DNA of 64,000 nucleotides from Plutella xylostella. Taxonomy: Eukaryota > Arthropoda > Insecta > Lepidoptera > Plutellidae. Positions 1 through 10,340 of this stretch are shown piece by piece. The translations under genes were made by a program, and so were the position numbers. The stretch covers positions 8,072,501 to 8,136,500 of the forward strand of contig NC_063986.1 in the NCBI RefSeq assembly GCF_932276165.1, given 5' to 3'. Below the pieces are notes generated by a model. It was not told the DNA's origin. It saw nothing but the letters and a program-made list of their open reading frames with translations, and ran no database searches. Each line of letters starts with the position of its first letter. The first letter of the stretch is position 1.

Positions 1-980
1 TATACAATTTGATATTAATGATAATATTATAATAAATGTACGAAAATATGTGTGTTAAATAGGTAAGTATATAAAATATAGTCACCAAATATTTATTATT
101 TATTTAGATCTATAATATATTTCAAAATGGTGCATATTAGGAAGGAAAAACACATCACAAGTAAAAGAAACCTGAAAAATTTAATTTCAGAATAGAGTCA
201 TCTCTACCAATATGGTTGTATTCAATGTTCTATATTCTACATAGATCCTACCCACTAACTAACTAAAAAAATTTAATAACACCAGCTCATAAAGTTTTTT
301 CAAGGCTCATTTGCATTACAAATAGCGGACCTCTTTAACGACTTTGTGATTTGATTTTAATTGGCTACAAAAACTTATGAGGTCCTACCGAAAATTTGTT
401 CGGAGGACTCTTAAAATCTTTTACAAGTGATAAATTATGAGTGGCACTCGAATCTGTCGCACTAATAAAGTGTTAACGGGGGTGGTTCGTTTTATGTACA
501 TTTTATTGGCACTTGAGTTGAGTCGGCGGGTGCTACCTGCCGCACTCTTATTGGTTTCCAAGGGGACTGGGTCGGACTTGCCCCAACGGGCCGCCTGCGT
601 CTGTCCTCAAACGGGACCGGCACAGTGTGAGTAACATTTTAGAGCTCCTCGAAACTATGTGAGGTATCCCGTTCGGGCGGTCACTGTTTTGGTCATTATA
701 TTTTCTTAATTTTTTAATAGATTCCTTATCTGCGATAAATTTATTTGTTTATTATTTGTATATAGGTAATACTTAAATGTACAAATATAAAATAATAAGA
801 TTAGGTTTGTATTGCTTATGAAAGTTCCTCATAATTATAGCAGTTTTCCGTCATAACATTTTATCTCTGATGACGATAGATCATGAAATTCATATAAATT
901 CCAAGTCACCTTACGGACTTGGGTACGAATAATATAGCGACTGACGATACAAGGGTTTATGTATTTAAGGGTTGACTAAC
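1..980 (-). other. Ubx: Ubx intron 1, 5' portion
   Basis: The intron begins at 980 on the minus strand with GTTAGT, a good 5' splice site. Reading through the donor meets TAG within two codons, so intron retention would end the protein right after the hexapeptide. In flies an alternative donor about 27 nt downstream adds an optional 'b' element; here the immediate stop excludes that arrangement. The rest is mostly AT-rich. A moderately GC-rich stretch at about 430-660 has no recognisable coding content. No acceptor or second exon is visible, so the intron continues beyond the window. Confidence 0.85.
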
Positions 981-1440
981 CTGCTATGGCCATCCAAGGG
1001 TAGAAGGTGTGGTTGGTGGGCTGGTGCTGCACGGGCTGCGCGGCGGCGGCGGCGCCCGGCAGCGCGCACTGGTTGCCCCACGGCAGCGCGCGGCCCGGGC
1101 TGGAGGACTCGCTGTACCGCGCCTCCGGAGTGCACGCGGCCGGACGCACCAGCGCCCCTAACCCTGCCCCCCAACCCTCCTTCCCTCCATAACCGTTCTG
1201 CTGCTCGCCACCACCCTTCGAACAATCAGCCTTCGCGTACTGCTGCTCTCCCGCATACAGCTTACAAGCCGCTGCCACCGACGCGTCGTAAGGCGAATCC
1301 TGCGGCCGCGCCTGGTGCAGCCCGTGAGGCTGGGCGTACGTCAGCCCCAGCGGGAACCCCCGGTACTGGTCCCCGCCCCCGCCGCCCTGGTGCACCCCAT
1401 GGGCCCCGTAGAAACCACCCTGCTCGAAGTACGAGTTCAT
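981..1440 (-). CDS. Ubx: Ultrabithorax (Ubx), first coding exon, partial
   Basis: Encodes the N-terminal 153 residues of the Hox transcription factor Ubx, a nuclear homeodomain protein that specifies posterior thoracic and anterior abdominal segments. Seen: start MNSYFEQ, YRGFPL at residues 26-31, QDSPYDAS at 47-54, VRPAACTPEARYSE at 98-111, a short alanine run at 129-134, and the YPWM Exd-interaction hexapeptide at 147-150 followed by AIA. These blocks follow the order found in fly Ubx, but the glycine/alanine linkers are much shorter. The ATG at 1438-1440 is chosen because the frame upstream opens only with a TTG, and MNSYFEQ is the conserved Ubx N terminus. The exon ends one base into codon 154 at a GCAG|GTTAGT donor. 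The homeodomain exon lies outside the window, below position 1. Confidence 0.96.
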
Positions 1441-1960
1441 TGTCAACAGTCACTCACTACGTCACTGGCAACGGTCGAGCGGAGCTCCGCTTATGTCATC
1501 GCGGCCCGCGACGTGATAACGCGACCTCCGCCAATGTCACTTACGGGGGAATTAATTTCGATAATTTTATTGCCTCTTAAACGTCACTCGAGCGTCATAA
1601 TGGGCGATAAAGAGCGGCCAATGTGTGTTTACTTTTTACGATTATTTTACGAGTCGGCAGCGCGTGCCGTGGGTTTTACGAGTTTTTAAGTGTGAAGCGC
1701 CGGTCGGTGTCACTACTGTGCACGTGTTGACTTGGTCGTCTTTTTTTTTCAGATCGCGAGCGAAGTTTGGTGATGTCGCGTGAGGTGGGCGCGGCTCGTG
1801 AGAGTGAGCGTTCGCCACGGGCCGGGGCTGGCAGGCTACTGAGCGCCCGCGCCCGCCGCCTGGTGGCGCCGCGCGGAACCTGCCGCCACCGCCGCCGCCA
1901 CTGAGCGCCGGCCCCTTCAGCCTAATCACTATAAATATTATCAACGCTCTCTTTTCCCTT
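1441..1960 (-). promoter_or_regulatory. Ubx: Ubx 5' UTR and putative promoter region
   Basis: The sequence immediately upstream of the Ubx ATG is much more GC-rich than its surroundings, especially 1780-1920. Start context on the minus strand is GACAATGA, a reasonable insect Kozak sequence. Two minimal upstream ORFs are present: 1491-1499 (Met-Thr-stop) and 1584-1598 (four codons plus stop). Three TTTACGA motifs lie at 1635-1641, 1646-1652 and 1675-1681. GAGA-type sites occur near 1799-1805 and 1945-1952. I see no convincing TATA box, as expected for a Hox promoter, and cannot fix the transcription start. The extent given is inferred from base composition. Confidence 0.55.
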
Positions 1961-3361
1961 TCTTATCACACCCACTGATGCACGTGGGTCTGTCTGTAGG
2001 CTGAAAGCTGAATTTCAGCATCTGTGTTCATTATGTTAGATAGGTACTTACTCTTGACTTGACTCTGCTCAATGATAGATAAACCAAAAAGTAAATAAAA
2101 CTATTGTACAAGTCAAGTTTAGTGTAAATAGAAAAGCTTGCGTAGCCCTATTTAGTGGTCATAAATCATAAAAATGGCTGAAAGAGCCGCAAAAACGTAA
2201 AACCCGGCTCGCCTACGCATTAAGTCAACAAAAAAACGTGCGACAAAAGTCAATGATGGTTTTACTACTGAAAAGTAACCACAAAAGTCGTAAACTCATA
2301 AACGTACAATTAGTGAGACGGGCAAGTAAAGAAAAGATTTTACAACCACTCGACCGCAGCACAATGAGCTCGCAGTATCGTAACAAGGTGCTGAATAGAG
2401 TGAGAAGTCGTAAAGATGATTATTATTTCTCTACTACCTGTTTTACGAGGCGACACTCGGTCCCTGTCGTTCAAACGGCGATACGGCAGGAGCGAGCGAG
2501 AAGGACTGTGATCTACGGAGCGCGTAGCATCGCAGCCGTAGCTACGGGAGATATAGCTGTCTCGCTCTGCCGTCGAGTGGCGTTTGTAAAGGGTGCACTA
2601 TCGAAGGGTAAACAATAGCGCATTATAGCAACTCCACTGGTACAAATGAAGCCATCAAACGAATGAATGGCGTTCAGCGGCCGCCTTCAAAGACACACGT
2701 TAGCATTTTTATTGCACCCTTTAAACATACTTATTATTTGAAAAAGGAACCGGCCCTACTTTTTTTCATTTCGGCGTGGGTAATTGGTCAATTTTATTTA
2801 TATAAATGGAGTTAGTTATTTAGCGGCTACCGGGCAATTAAAATAGCAAGCAGATACACAAGAACCTTCATCGTTTCCTTTGAATACAAACATAAGAGTA
2901 AGAACATTGTACAATTAGCTACAAATAAGTATGTAGGTAGGAATATCAAACAACCTAGCTTATCATCAAGTAGCCATAATTGAGATGTATAAGTACTTAA
3001 ATAAGATAAATAATAATGAATTTAAGAAAATGTATGCTTTATAAAGTAGTAGGTAATTTGTCACCAGCGACGGGATTTCCTACAGTTTTTCCTAGCTGCG
3101 TTCTCTCTCTAATCGCACTTTGTCCATCCAGCACACATCATCAATCAGATTCATCATTTATTATTTACCGTAAAATTTTACAATTATTTGTTGATCGTCA
3201 AGATGCATTTACCTACCACAATTTTCACAAAGGCTCGTTCACAGAGGAAAATATATGGCGAAAGAAAATCCTCGATTGCATCTTGTATTTTTTTGCTTAG
3301 ATATATCTAACTAGTATACCTACAATTTTCATTTTTCCAACAGCCTTAGCTGAGGTGGACA
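1961..3361. other. Ubx-proximal upstream intergenic sequence
   Basis: No gene recognised. A moderately GC-rich stretch at about 2200-2640 contains an open frame on the plus strand (2238-2618). Its translation is rich in Arg, Ser and Lys with no recognisable domain, so I treat it as chance. 2641-3361 is AT-rich. This could hold proximal Ubx cis-regulatory DNA, but nothing specific supports it. Confidence 0.4.
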
Positions 3362-3510
3362 TCAGCCCGTAGACTGGACATAGGCCTCTCCCAAGCGCCA
3401 CGACACTCTGCCCTCGGCCTTGCTCATCCGGACATTATCGGCCACCTTCCTGATGTCTTCGGTCGAGCGAGCTGGAGGGAGTCCCACACTACGTTTGCCT
3501 GTTCGTGGTC
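3362..3510 (-). mobile_element. LINE reverse-transcriptase C-terminal fragment
   Basis: On the minus strand, frame TGKRSVG... continues through ...TEDIRKVAD... to ...RVSWRLGEAYVQ and a TGA stop at 3362-3364. This pattern is the extreme C terminus of a non-LTR retrotransposon ORF common in moth and butterfly genomes (GKRSVGRPP, then GEAYVQQW). About 47 residues remain in one open frame. The usual QQW is replaced by QST, and the rest of the element is missing, so it is a 5'-truncated dead copy. Confidence 0.75.
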
Positions 3511-6500
3511 TCTACTCGAGATCTCAACTACCCTAACGCTCAAGTGGACTACTCTTACTAACGAAATACGAAGTTACAGAGAGCTGTGAAGCTGTGCAAC
3601 TTTCTTGCAAAATTGACAAAGAATAATTATAAATTGTATCACATATTTGGGTCTTTCACATATTTGGGTCTGGAAAGGACCAATAATAAGAGGGCTAACT
3701 TTGTTATTTTTACCAATGATCAGTTGTTAATTTAAGGCATACCTGAAACAAAAAAAATACATTTTTCAGTCAATTAAATGATAAATTATGTTGACATGCT
3801 TTAATCGAATTAGATTTTGAAATATCGTTCTGGTAAGAAAAAAATACCCAAAAAGCTATAGGAATTGTGGAAGGTATAATCTTATAAGCATACCTAGCTA
3901 TAGCACACTTTTAAGTAGGTACATTATTGTTATAAGTACGTAAAAGGTATCATAGAGTGTGCATAACTTAGCTCATAATTTTAACTACATATTGATAATA
4001 TTTTGATGTTATTTTCAAAAATCTTGAATGATTAGCTTATTAAAACGTATTTTCTTTTTCTACCATAGTTCTTATTTTTATATTTTACATAAAGCACCAA
4101 CTCATGAAAATCTTTATGAGTCACTTTTCATTTTAAAATCGTAGTACAAAAGTACCTACTTCTATTTCTCTACGCTCTGCTATAGTTATTATTATTATTG
4201 AACGCAATACTCTATCTATACCCTCTGATTTAAAAAATCCTTACTTTGCTAGAGAGAGACGGGTTAAAAAATGTTCGGTTTCAGTAGCAGCCAGCCGCTG
4301 CCAGCCGAAAAAGTCTCTACATTGACAAGATTAGTTCCAATTCTTGCCGCAACGGCGCTGCAGTCGAGAGTCGAAACTAAAGCCCGCTCCACCCGTCCGC
4401 GTGCGCCGTAAACACGATTTTTACTACCACTCGAATGCTCATAAACGTCACATCGATTACGCCGTTTTGTAAAGCGACCGGTAACACACCATTCTGATTA
4501 TTTCTTCTGCTCACAACAAGTTTTTACACACAGTTTTCTTCCTAACAAACTAATCGATCGACTGGGATGAAACTTTCACTCTCCGATAGGTTTTATGAAA
4601 GCTCAACGGTAGTAAAAAATCAATAATTAAATTATTAGTTAAAAGGCGCATAAATTGCGTTAAATCGGGCTAGTTATGTGTTCGCCTCGGGCGGCGCTTA
4701 GTTGTAAATCTGTGGTTTTATGAATGTAGGTAGCGGCGATCGCACGTGGATTGTTATTATGTCGTTCTGTCGACGTTTATTGAACCATTATTGACTTGTT
4801 TAAAGTATCGGCTAATAGTGATAAAGGAGGCGAGGATACTTTATGTCTTAATGTAAGTGTAGGTAGGTACTTTGTACGTGTGGGTTCCGTTTGTGTGATT
4901 GGTAAACTACCTCTGACTGTTGAATACGTTTTATGACTGTATAATAACATCTAATCTTCATGGATGGTTATTTAGTAAGATAGATTTCTAAGCTGTTACA
5001 AATTTGTTCTATTACATTTGTGTCGTATAGATACGTACTCACATATATTTCTTAATACGACTAAAACATACATACACTACCTAGGTACTAGATAAGTTGA
5101 TATACATAAGCAAGTTTAAAAACTTTAATTAAGTACCTACATATAATTATTATCCATCCAGCAGTTAAAAGATCACATGAATCTTGTCAACTTGTAACAC
5201 GTTCTACATTCATGTACATATTATGTACTCAAAAATTACAATAATTTATTTATGACGTACCATTGTAACAAGAAAATATTTTATCTTTGTAAACCATAAA
5301 AGCGCCATCTTTGTTTCAAAACTGTTAATATTATTTTTGAACCAAACATCAAACTGTACCTGGTTAAACATATTTATTTCAGGCAAAATGTCGCGTTACA
5401 CCGTTATCATTATAATGGTCCAGTTTATAGAATACCTAAAAAAGCAAGCAGTCATAAAATTAATATTTCTAATTCTACGGTAATGCCATCTACTTTAATG
5501 TCGGAGAAACAGTTGAGCTTCTAAAAGCTCTAAGCTTATGACTGTTTCTTCATGTGGTATTGAAAAAAGTTTAATCATTGCAATTAAATTAAAACCTATC
5601 AACACAAACAAAGTTGATCGTCAATCTGTCTGATTTATAATTCAACAAACTATTATTATAGTTGAAGAGATAAACGACCGCACACAGTACATAAAACTAT
5701 GTGATAAAATAAACTTTTTATCATAACCAGACATTCACTAGACGGAATACGTTTATATCGGCAATGATTAAGTTTTACAACCTTAATATAACACTATAAT
5801 AACCTTGTGTACGAAAGAGAAACGTAAACGCCAATAGAAATGCGATAACACGATCGTAAAAGCGAATTTTATGGCTTTATTCATCATTCGGCCATATAAA
5901 TTCATCAAGACACTTGTTAATCGTAAAATAAATCTTATTACACAGTAAAATGATGTTAAATTGACGACAAGCGTTTTATTTTCGTCATAACAATAAAATT
6001 TATTTTTATGAGGTTGCTCTAGTGTGGCTGTGGTTTAGCGCCACCTAGCTGTGAGCGCTGGCACTACGAAGTAAGGGCAGTTAACTTGATGGCTTGTGGC
6101 GTCGTTGAGCTTTTCTGGCGCGGTGCTAAAGCTCTAAAATGGAAGTGAAAGGAACTAAAGTTGTGATTTGAGTAAGTTATAACATTTTAAATAACGTAGC
6201 GACTTTTTTATTATCTTTAGTGCAGAGTAGGGACATTGCTTGGGAGAAAAGATAATATTATATACTCACTCAAGTTTTACCCAGTACCTACCTATTTACC
6301 TCGGATATGATAGGTAAAGTTTTTATTTAATAAATGTTTAATTTTTTTTAAGTACTTATTAAACCAGGGTTGATTTACTTTTAATGTTTCGTTGTTAACT
6401 TATGATATAATTATTATTAAGTAAGATAATATAAGATTAACTGATCTCGACCAAACAAACTTTCAATTATTTTTGTAAATTTTCAGAGAAGTCAGTAGAA

Positions 6501-6717
6501 GCTATCTATGAGCTAGTAGGTATTATCTGGGTTCGTAAGTGCATCTATTTATAAGCATCTCATCTATATTTAAAATAAATTAAGTAGGTACAACTTACCT
6601 ATTTAAATATTATCACCTAATTGAAATAATATTTCTACTTTTACTAGTTAAGTAAATAGTAATCACGATTAATTTAATAAAGCAATTTAGTTCAGTGAGC
6701 AGGTAAGTACTTATTAT
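3511..6717. other. AT-rich intergenic block with a GC-richer island
   Basis: Mostly AT-rich with no gene. About 4260-4480 is a GC-richer, non-repetitive island that includes a CGATTACGCC stretch and could be a small cis-regulatory element. A CTCF-like core at 6037-6051 is listed separately. No repeat family was recognised in the remainder. Confidence 0.35.
6037..6051 (-). promoter_or_regulatory. CTCF-like core motif
   Basis: Plus strand AGCGCCACCTAGCTG; the reverse complement CAGCTAGGTGGCGCT contains the insect CTCF core AGGTGGCGC exactly. The site lies about 4.6 kb upstream of the Ubx ATG in a GC-richer pocket (6005-6130). CTCF is an established insulator protein at fly Hox loci. Occupancy here is inference from one motif. 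Confidence 0.4.
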
Positions 6718-7474
6718 GGGTTCCGCTCATCTGGCATAATCTTTATTGACCAAAACTCATTTCGCATAACTCGTATGGTCTAAACTTTTTTGGCCGAACC
6801 ATCACTTTGCCAAGACTTATGTGGCATAAGGCTCGTTTCGTCTAAAACTCTTTAGGCACAATCTTTAAACACCTAAGTTTCGTTTGCTCAAATTTATGTT
6901 CGTCTATACCTATGTATAATCTTGTTTCTCCTAATGTTATCTTAATAAATAATATATTAAGTATGTAGTAAATGTACAAATTGTGGTATTTTTCTCCTAC
7001 ATGCCGAAAATCACGATATTGTATGATAAAAAAATCGAAAGTTAACGACCAATATAATTATTACAAACCCCATGAGATCGAAACCTAAAAATAGGTGCGA
7101 CGACGAGCAAAGCGAGGAGGAGCGTGTTAGGTGCACATGTTCATCAAAACCAAAGCGGAGCGCAGCGAAGCGGAGCGGAGCGTTTTCCAAACAGCGGAAA
7201 CAATACAAGGCACCAGTTTGCGCTATGTAGGGAGACGCTCCGTCAAAGTTAAAGCCAAACGAATATTATTACTTTGTATAAACCTATGCCATAGCATTAT
7301 TAGGCTATTCAAGATTTGGCCATACCATTATTAGGCTGAACAATGTTATGCGAAATAACTTTTTACTAAACGAGATTTATGCCATACGATTTTCGGCGTA
7401 ATGAGACTTTGACCAAACGTTACTATGCAATACGAGATTAGGCAAAAAAATCTTATGCCAAAAAAGGTAGAACC
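6718..7474. mobile_element. Non-autonomous terminal-inverted-repeat element, family 1, copy 1
   Basis: Ends are GGGTTCC... and ...GTAGAACC, giving short imperfect inverted termini (GGTTC, then GGCATAA). The element is flanked by a 9-bp direct repeat ACTTATTAT at 6709-6717 and 7475-7483, a clean target-site duplication. The arms consist of degenerate short phrases such as GGCATAATC, GACCAAAACTC and TTTCGCATAA. They flank a GC-rich core at about 7080-7250 built from GGAGCGnAGCGAAGCGGAG-type words. No transposase is encoded; the open frames over the core are by-products. The 9-bp duplication is typical of Mutator-like transposons, but the class is inferred from that alone. Confidence 0.85.
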
Positions 7475-7599
7475 ACTTATTATAGTTGTATAGATATACA
7501 ATATTACGGAATTTACTTATATTATTTTTCATTTATTTTTTTATTTATATCGGTGGCACTTGATATTTAAAAAAGTCATGAAAAATATCGTTCAGAATT

Positions 7600-7880
7600 T
7601 TAAATCGGCCTAGACGACCCATTCCGCCACCATGATCACGCACACACACAAACCTCTCTATACGAACGCACTCAAACCGCGTTAGTGTGCGCGAACGGTG
7701 CCATTAAAACAAAACTAACTTTAAATAATTGTCTCATTCACGCACGTACGGTCGTTACGATCAGCTGAGTAGTGGCATCTCGCTCGCGCGCGATCGTCAA
7801 AATGGCCTCCAAACGAGATGTTTTGAAGGCGCTCCGCCAACTTTTGTTGCCTGTAATGGGCGGAGCGTGCATATGCAGGG
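7600..7880. promoter_or_regulatory. Candidate cis-regulatory island
   Basis: A GC-richer, non-repetitive block between AT-rich flanks. It contains palindromic CGCGCGCG-type sequence near 7780-7795, a GCCAT core on the minus strand in CAAAATGGCCTCC near 7800, and a CCGCCACCATGATCACG stretch near 7625. It lies just beyond the family 1 element. Enhancer or Polycomb response element function is conjecture. Confidence 0.3.
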
Positions 7881-7883
7881 CCG

Positions 7884-9907
7884 TAGTCAGAGATTTAACT
7901 TAATTTTTTTTTTAATAATAAAAATTATTTAACGAGAGTTGATTTTCGTTTACAGTTGTGATAAGATGTTATAAAAAAGTAGGTAGGGATAGGGATTTAA
8001 GTTTTTTTTTGTGTTTTCTTTTTGTAATCTAATCTAAAATAAATAAATCTAGGTAAGTAAAATGTAAACTTTGATAGCTTTAAGCTGCAAATCATCCTCG
8101 AGAAAAAAAGCCAACCTTTCAAAAAAAAAACCGGTCTTTCCTATACATACCTACAATTTGTTGGTGCCTGACATGTGGACCAATGGAACCATTGTGCATA
8201 TCCACTTCAGGCCTAAACTGCTTTCCTAAGCTTGGACTGTTTGCCATCACGCTGGTGTACAATCAGCTAGCTACAATCATCTAGATAATAATATTATGCA
8301 GGATTCCTCACGAAGTTCTCCTTCAACATGATTTTACGTGGTATAATAAAATTTTAAGTACCTTCTTAATTCCGTGTTTATAAAAAATATTGGTAGATAG
8401 ATGCAGCCGGCCCACGCCTCTAGCGTGAGAGGACAAGATCTTACACAGGTATGTTATATCACCTTGGCTCTAAAGGAGGTTACTGATCAAACCGAATTTA
8501 AATACCTATCTGAAACTTGGTTGGGGTGTGCCACTCCTTATTAAGTACCTTTAATAATTCAGTTTTGGAAAATATAAATGGGTATACCTAATAATATTAA
8601 ATTCCTGGGCCTAAATCCGGCCCTGCATCTCGGAATTCGGATATGGCGTCCGCCGCGCTTGTGACGAACGGCATGTGTTTACTTTCTCATTCTAAAAATC
8701 GTTTATTTCCTTTCCTTTCGTAAGAAAACGTCAATTTGTGATGCCAAGAAGTGTTGTGAATGTTATTGTGTTAATTTAGTTCAATAAAGCTGGTTAAATT
8801 AATCGATTCACAACGATTTCAATGTGGTAGAGTCGAGACGGCCGCCATTACTGTGCCTCCACGTTTAGTATGTAGATATGTTCAAACGATTTGCCTTTAT
8901 TGTTATAGTTTAGTAATAAACAAATGTTAATAGCGAAATTGAAGTAGTAGGCTAGTTATTAAGTGATTATCGGAAGTTTGCTTCAGGTCGAAGCTGTGAA
9001 ATGCTAGGCACGTGCATAAAGGTCTAAACTTAGGTACTTAGATATAATTAGTACTTATAAGTAGGTAAGATAAGATATAAATTATCTACTTAACTTACTA
9101 TAGACAACTAAAAAAAGGTACCTCTACCTATGTATATTAAAAAGAGAGAAGATTTATACTTAAACGTTTATTCGGTGTTTGAAGTTAGTTAGTCCAGACT
9201 GCCCTGAGCAAAATTACAGGAAATCAGAGTTATACCACTGTTACCTTTTCATGAAGGATGAAAGCAGGTAAGGGGGATTCAAAGGTACTAAAATAAATTT
9301 AAGTGAATTATTCAGCTTTTCTCTCTACAAAAACCTTCTCCACCGCATCTCCGCTACAATATAAAAGATTTTTTTATAATACTTTATTTATCCTGCACAC
9401 TTAAATATTGAAACTGCAGGTAAATTAGTGTGTGTCCTTTGCCTCTGAAACAACGAAATTAAAAATTGATTGGATAATTTAAATTCGGAATCACGCACAA
9501 CCGTTCCCGTCGGCAAACGACTAATTTACCCACGAAAACGGGACACCGCCAGCGTAAGTCGACCTCTCCGGCTCCTCTCCCCTATACACCTACCTATACT
9601 TGAGTGAAAATCTGTATGAAAACTGGCAGACCAAGTGAAGTTGGTTTGCTAAGGTTCCTGTGCATCTTAGTAGGTGGAAATAAATTATCAATGAGCCTAT
9701 TAATATTTCGCTAACGTCCCGAATTATTGTACAACTTTTTTAGTTTTACACAACTTTATTTGTATTTGTATTATATTAAATGGAGGTATGTAATGTACAT
9801 GTTACATTACATAAGGTTCAAAATTGGGGCTTTAATAAACCTAGGTATTGAATTCATAACCAAAAACATGTAAGTTGTATTATGTAGGTACATATCTAAT
9901 CTACCTA
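7884..9907. other. Intergenic block with degraded repeat and a YY1/PHO site
   Basis: No gene found. 8150-8350 includes a 'GATTCCTCACGAAGTTCTCC' string typical of a decayed lepidopteran interspersed repeat, of unknown class. 8630-8880 is a GC-richer island containing GCCGCCATTA at 8841-8850, which matches the YY1/PHO consensus on the minus strand (TAATGGCGGC). The rest is AT-rich with many TAGGTA tracts. Confidence 0.35.
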
Positions 9908-9982
9908 AGGCCGTATACAGAAAGACCAAGTATGGAAAAGTAAGCGCTTATAAGTTTGCAGCTTTCTTTCTGTAGACGGCCT
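9908..9982. repeat. Short hairpin MITE-like inverted repeat
   Basis: Left end AGGCCGTATACAGAAAGA is repeated in inverse orientation at the right end, differing by one base. The arms are about 18 bp and the whole unit about 75 bp. This is typical of very short foldback insertions. No target duplication could be assigned with certainty. Confidence 0.6.
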
Positions 9983-10105
9983 AAGTACAGTATTCGCATA
10001 ATAAACAAAGGCAGTCATAAACAATGATAATACACTTGTCACCAATTAAAGTATGATTTGTTCCTTCTGATTCAGTGCATTGGTTGACCTCTTGAGTTGT
10101 TTTTG

Positions 10106-10340
10106 TCATTTCTCTGACAAATTGCTCTCAATAAAAGGATGATTGCAGTAAGTAGGTATGTTTCTGAAGAAAGGATAGATACCTTTTGTAGTCACCGACA
10201 TTGCTAATGTAGGTAGTAAGTAGGAGGGTATTGTGGGTATGGGTACTGGGTAGGTAATGGGTATAGATAGTAGGTATGTTATGTGCACTATGTGGGTAGG
10301 TATTGCATTGTTGGCATAACTCAGCACCAAATTGTGGATC
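10106..10340. repeat. GGTA/GGGTA-rich low-complexity tract
   Basis: A degenerate run of GTAGGTA, GGGTATG and GGGTAGGTAA words. Open frames through it (minus strand, rich in Pro, Ile and Thr) are artefacts of the repeat. It is the densest example of a motif scattered through the whole window. Confidence 0.65.

Noticed and set aside
972..1580. 202-codon plus-strand frame overlapping the Ubx exon
   Set aside because: It is the antisense shadow of a GC-rich coding exon; composition is Arg/Pro/Ala-rich and no domain is visible.
1740..1754. CTTTTTTTTTTCAG on the plus strand resembling a splice acceptor
   Set aside because: No plus-strand exon with coding potential follows and no donor partner is evident; an antisense lncRNA acceptor is possible but unsupported.
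1642..1944. 100-codon minus-strand frame upstream of Ubx
   Set aside because: Lies in the GC-rich 5' UTR/promoter, is not in frame with an extension of Ubx, and has low-complexity Gly/Pro/Arg composition.
7131..7334. Open frames over the GC-rich cores (also 19287-19652 and 28322-28618)
   Set aside because: They fall within non-autonomous transposons and follow from GCTCCGCTTCGC-type words; no transposase signature.
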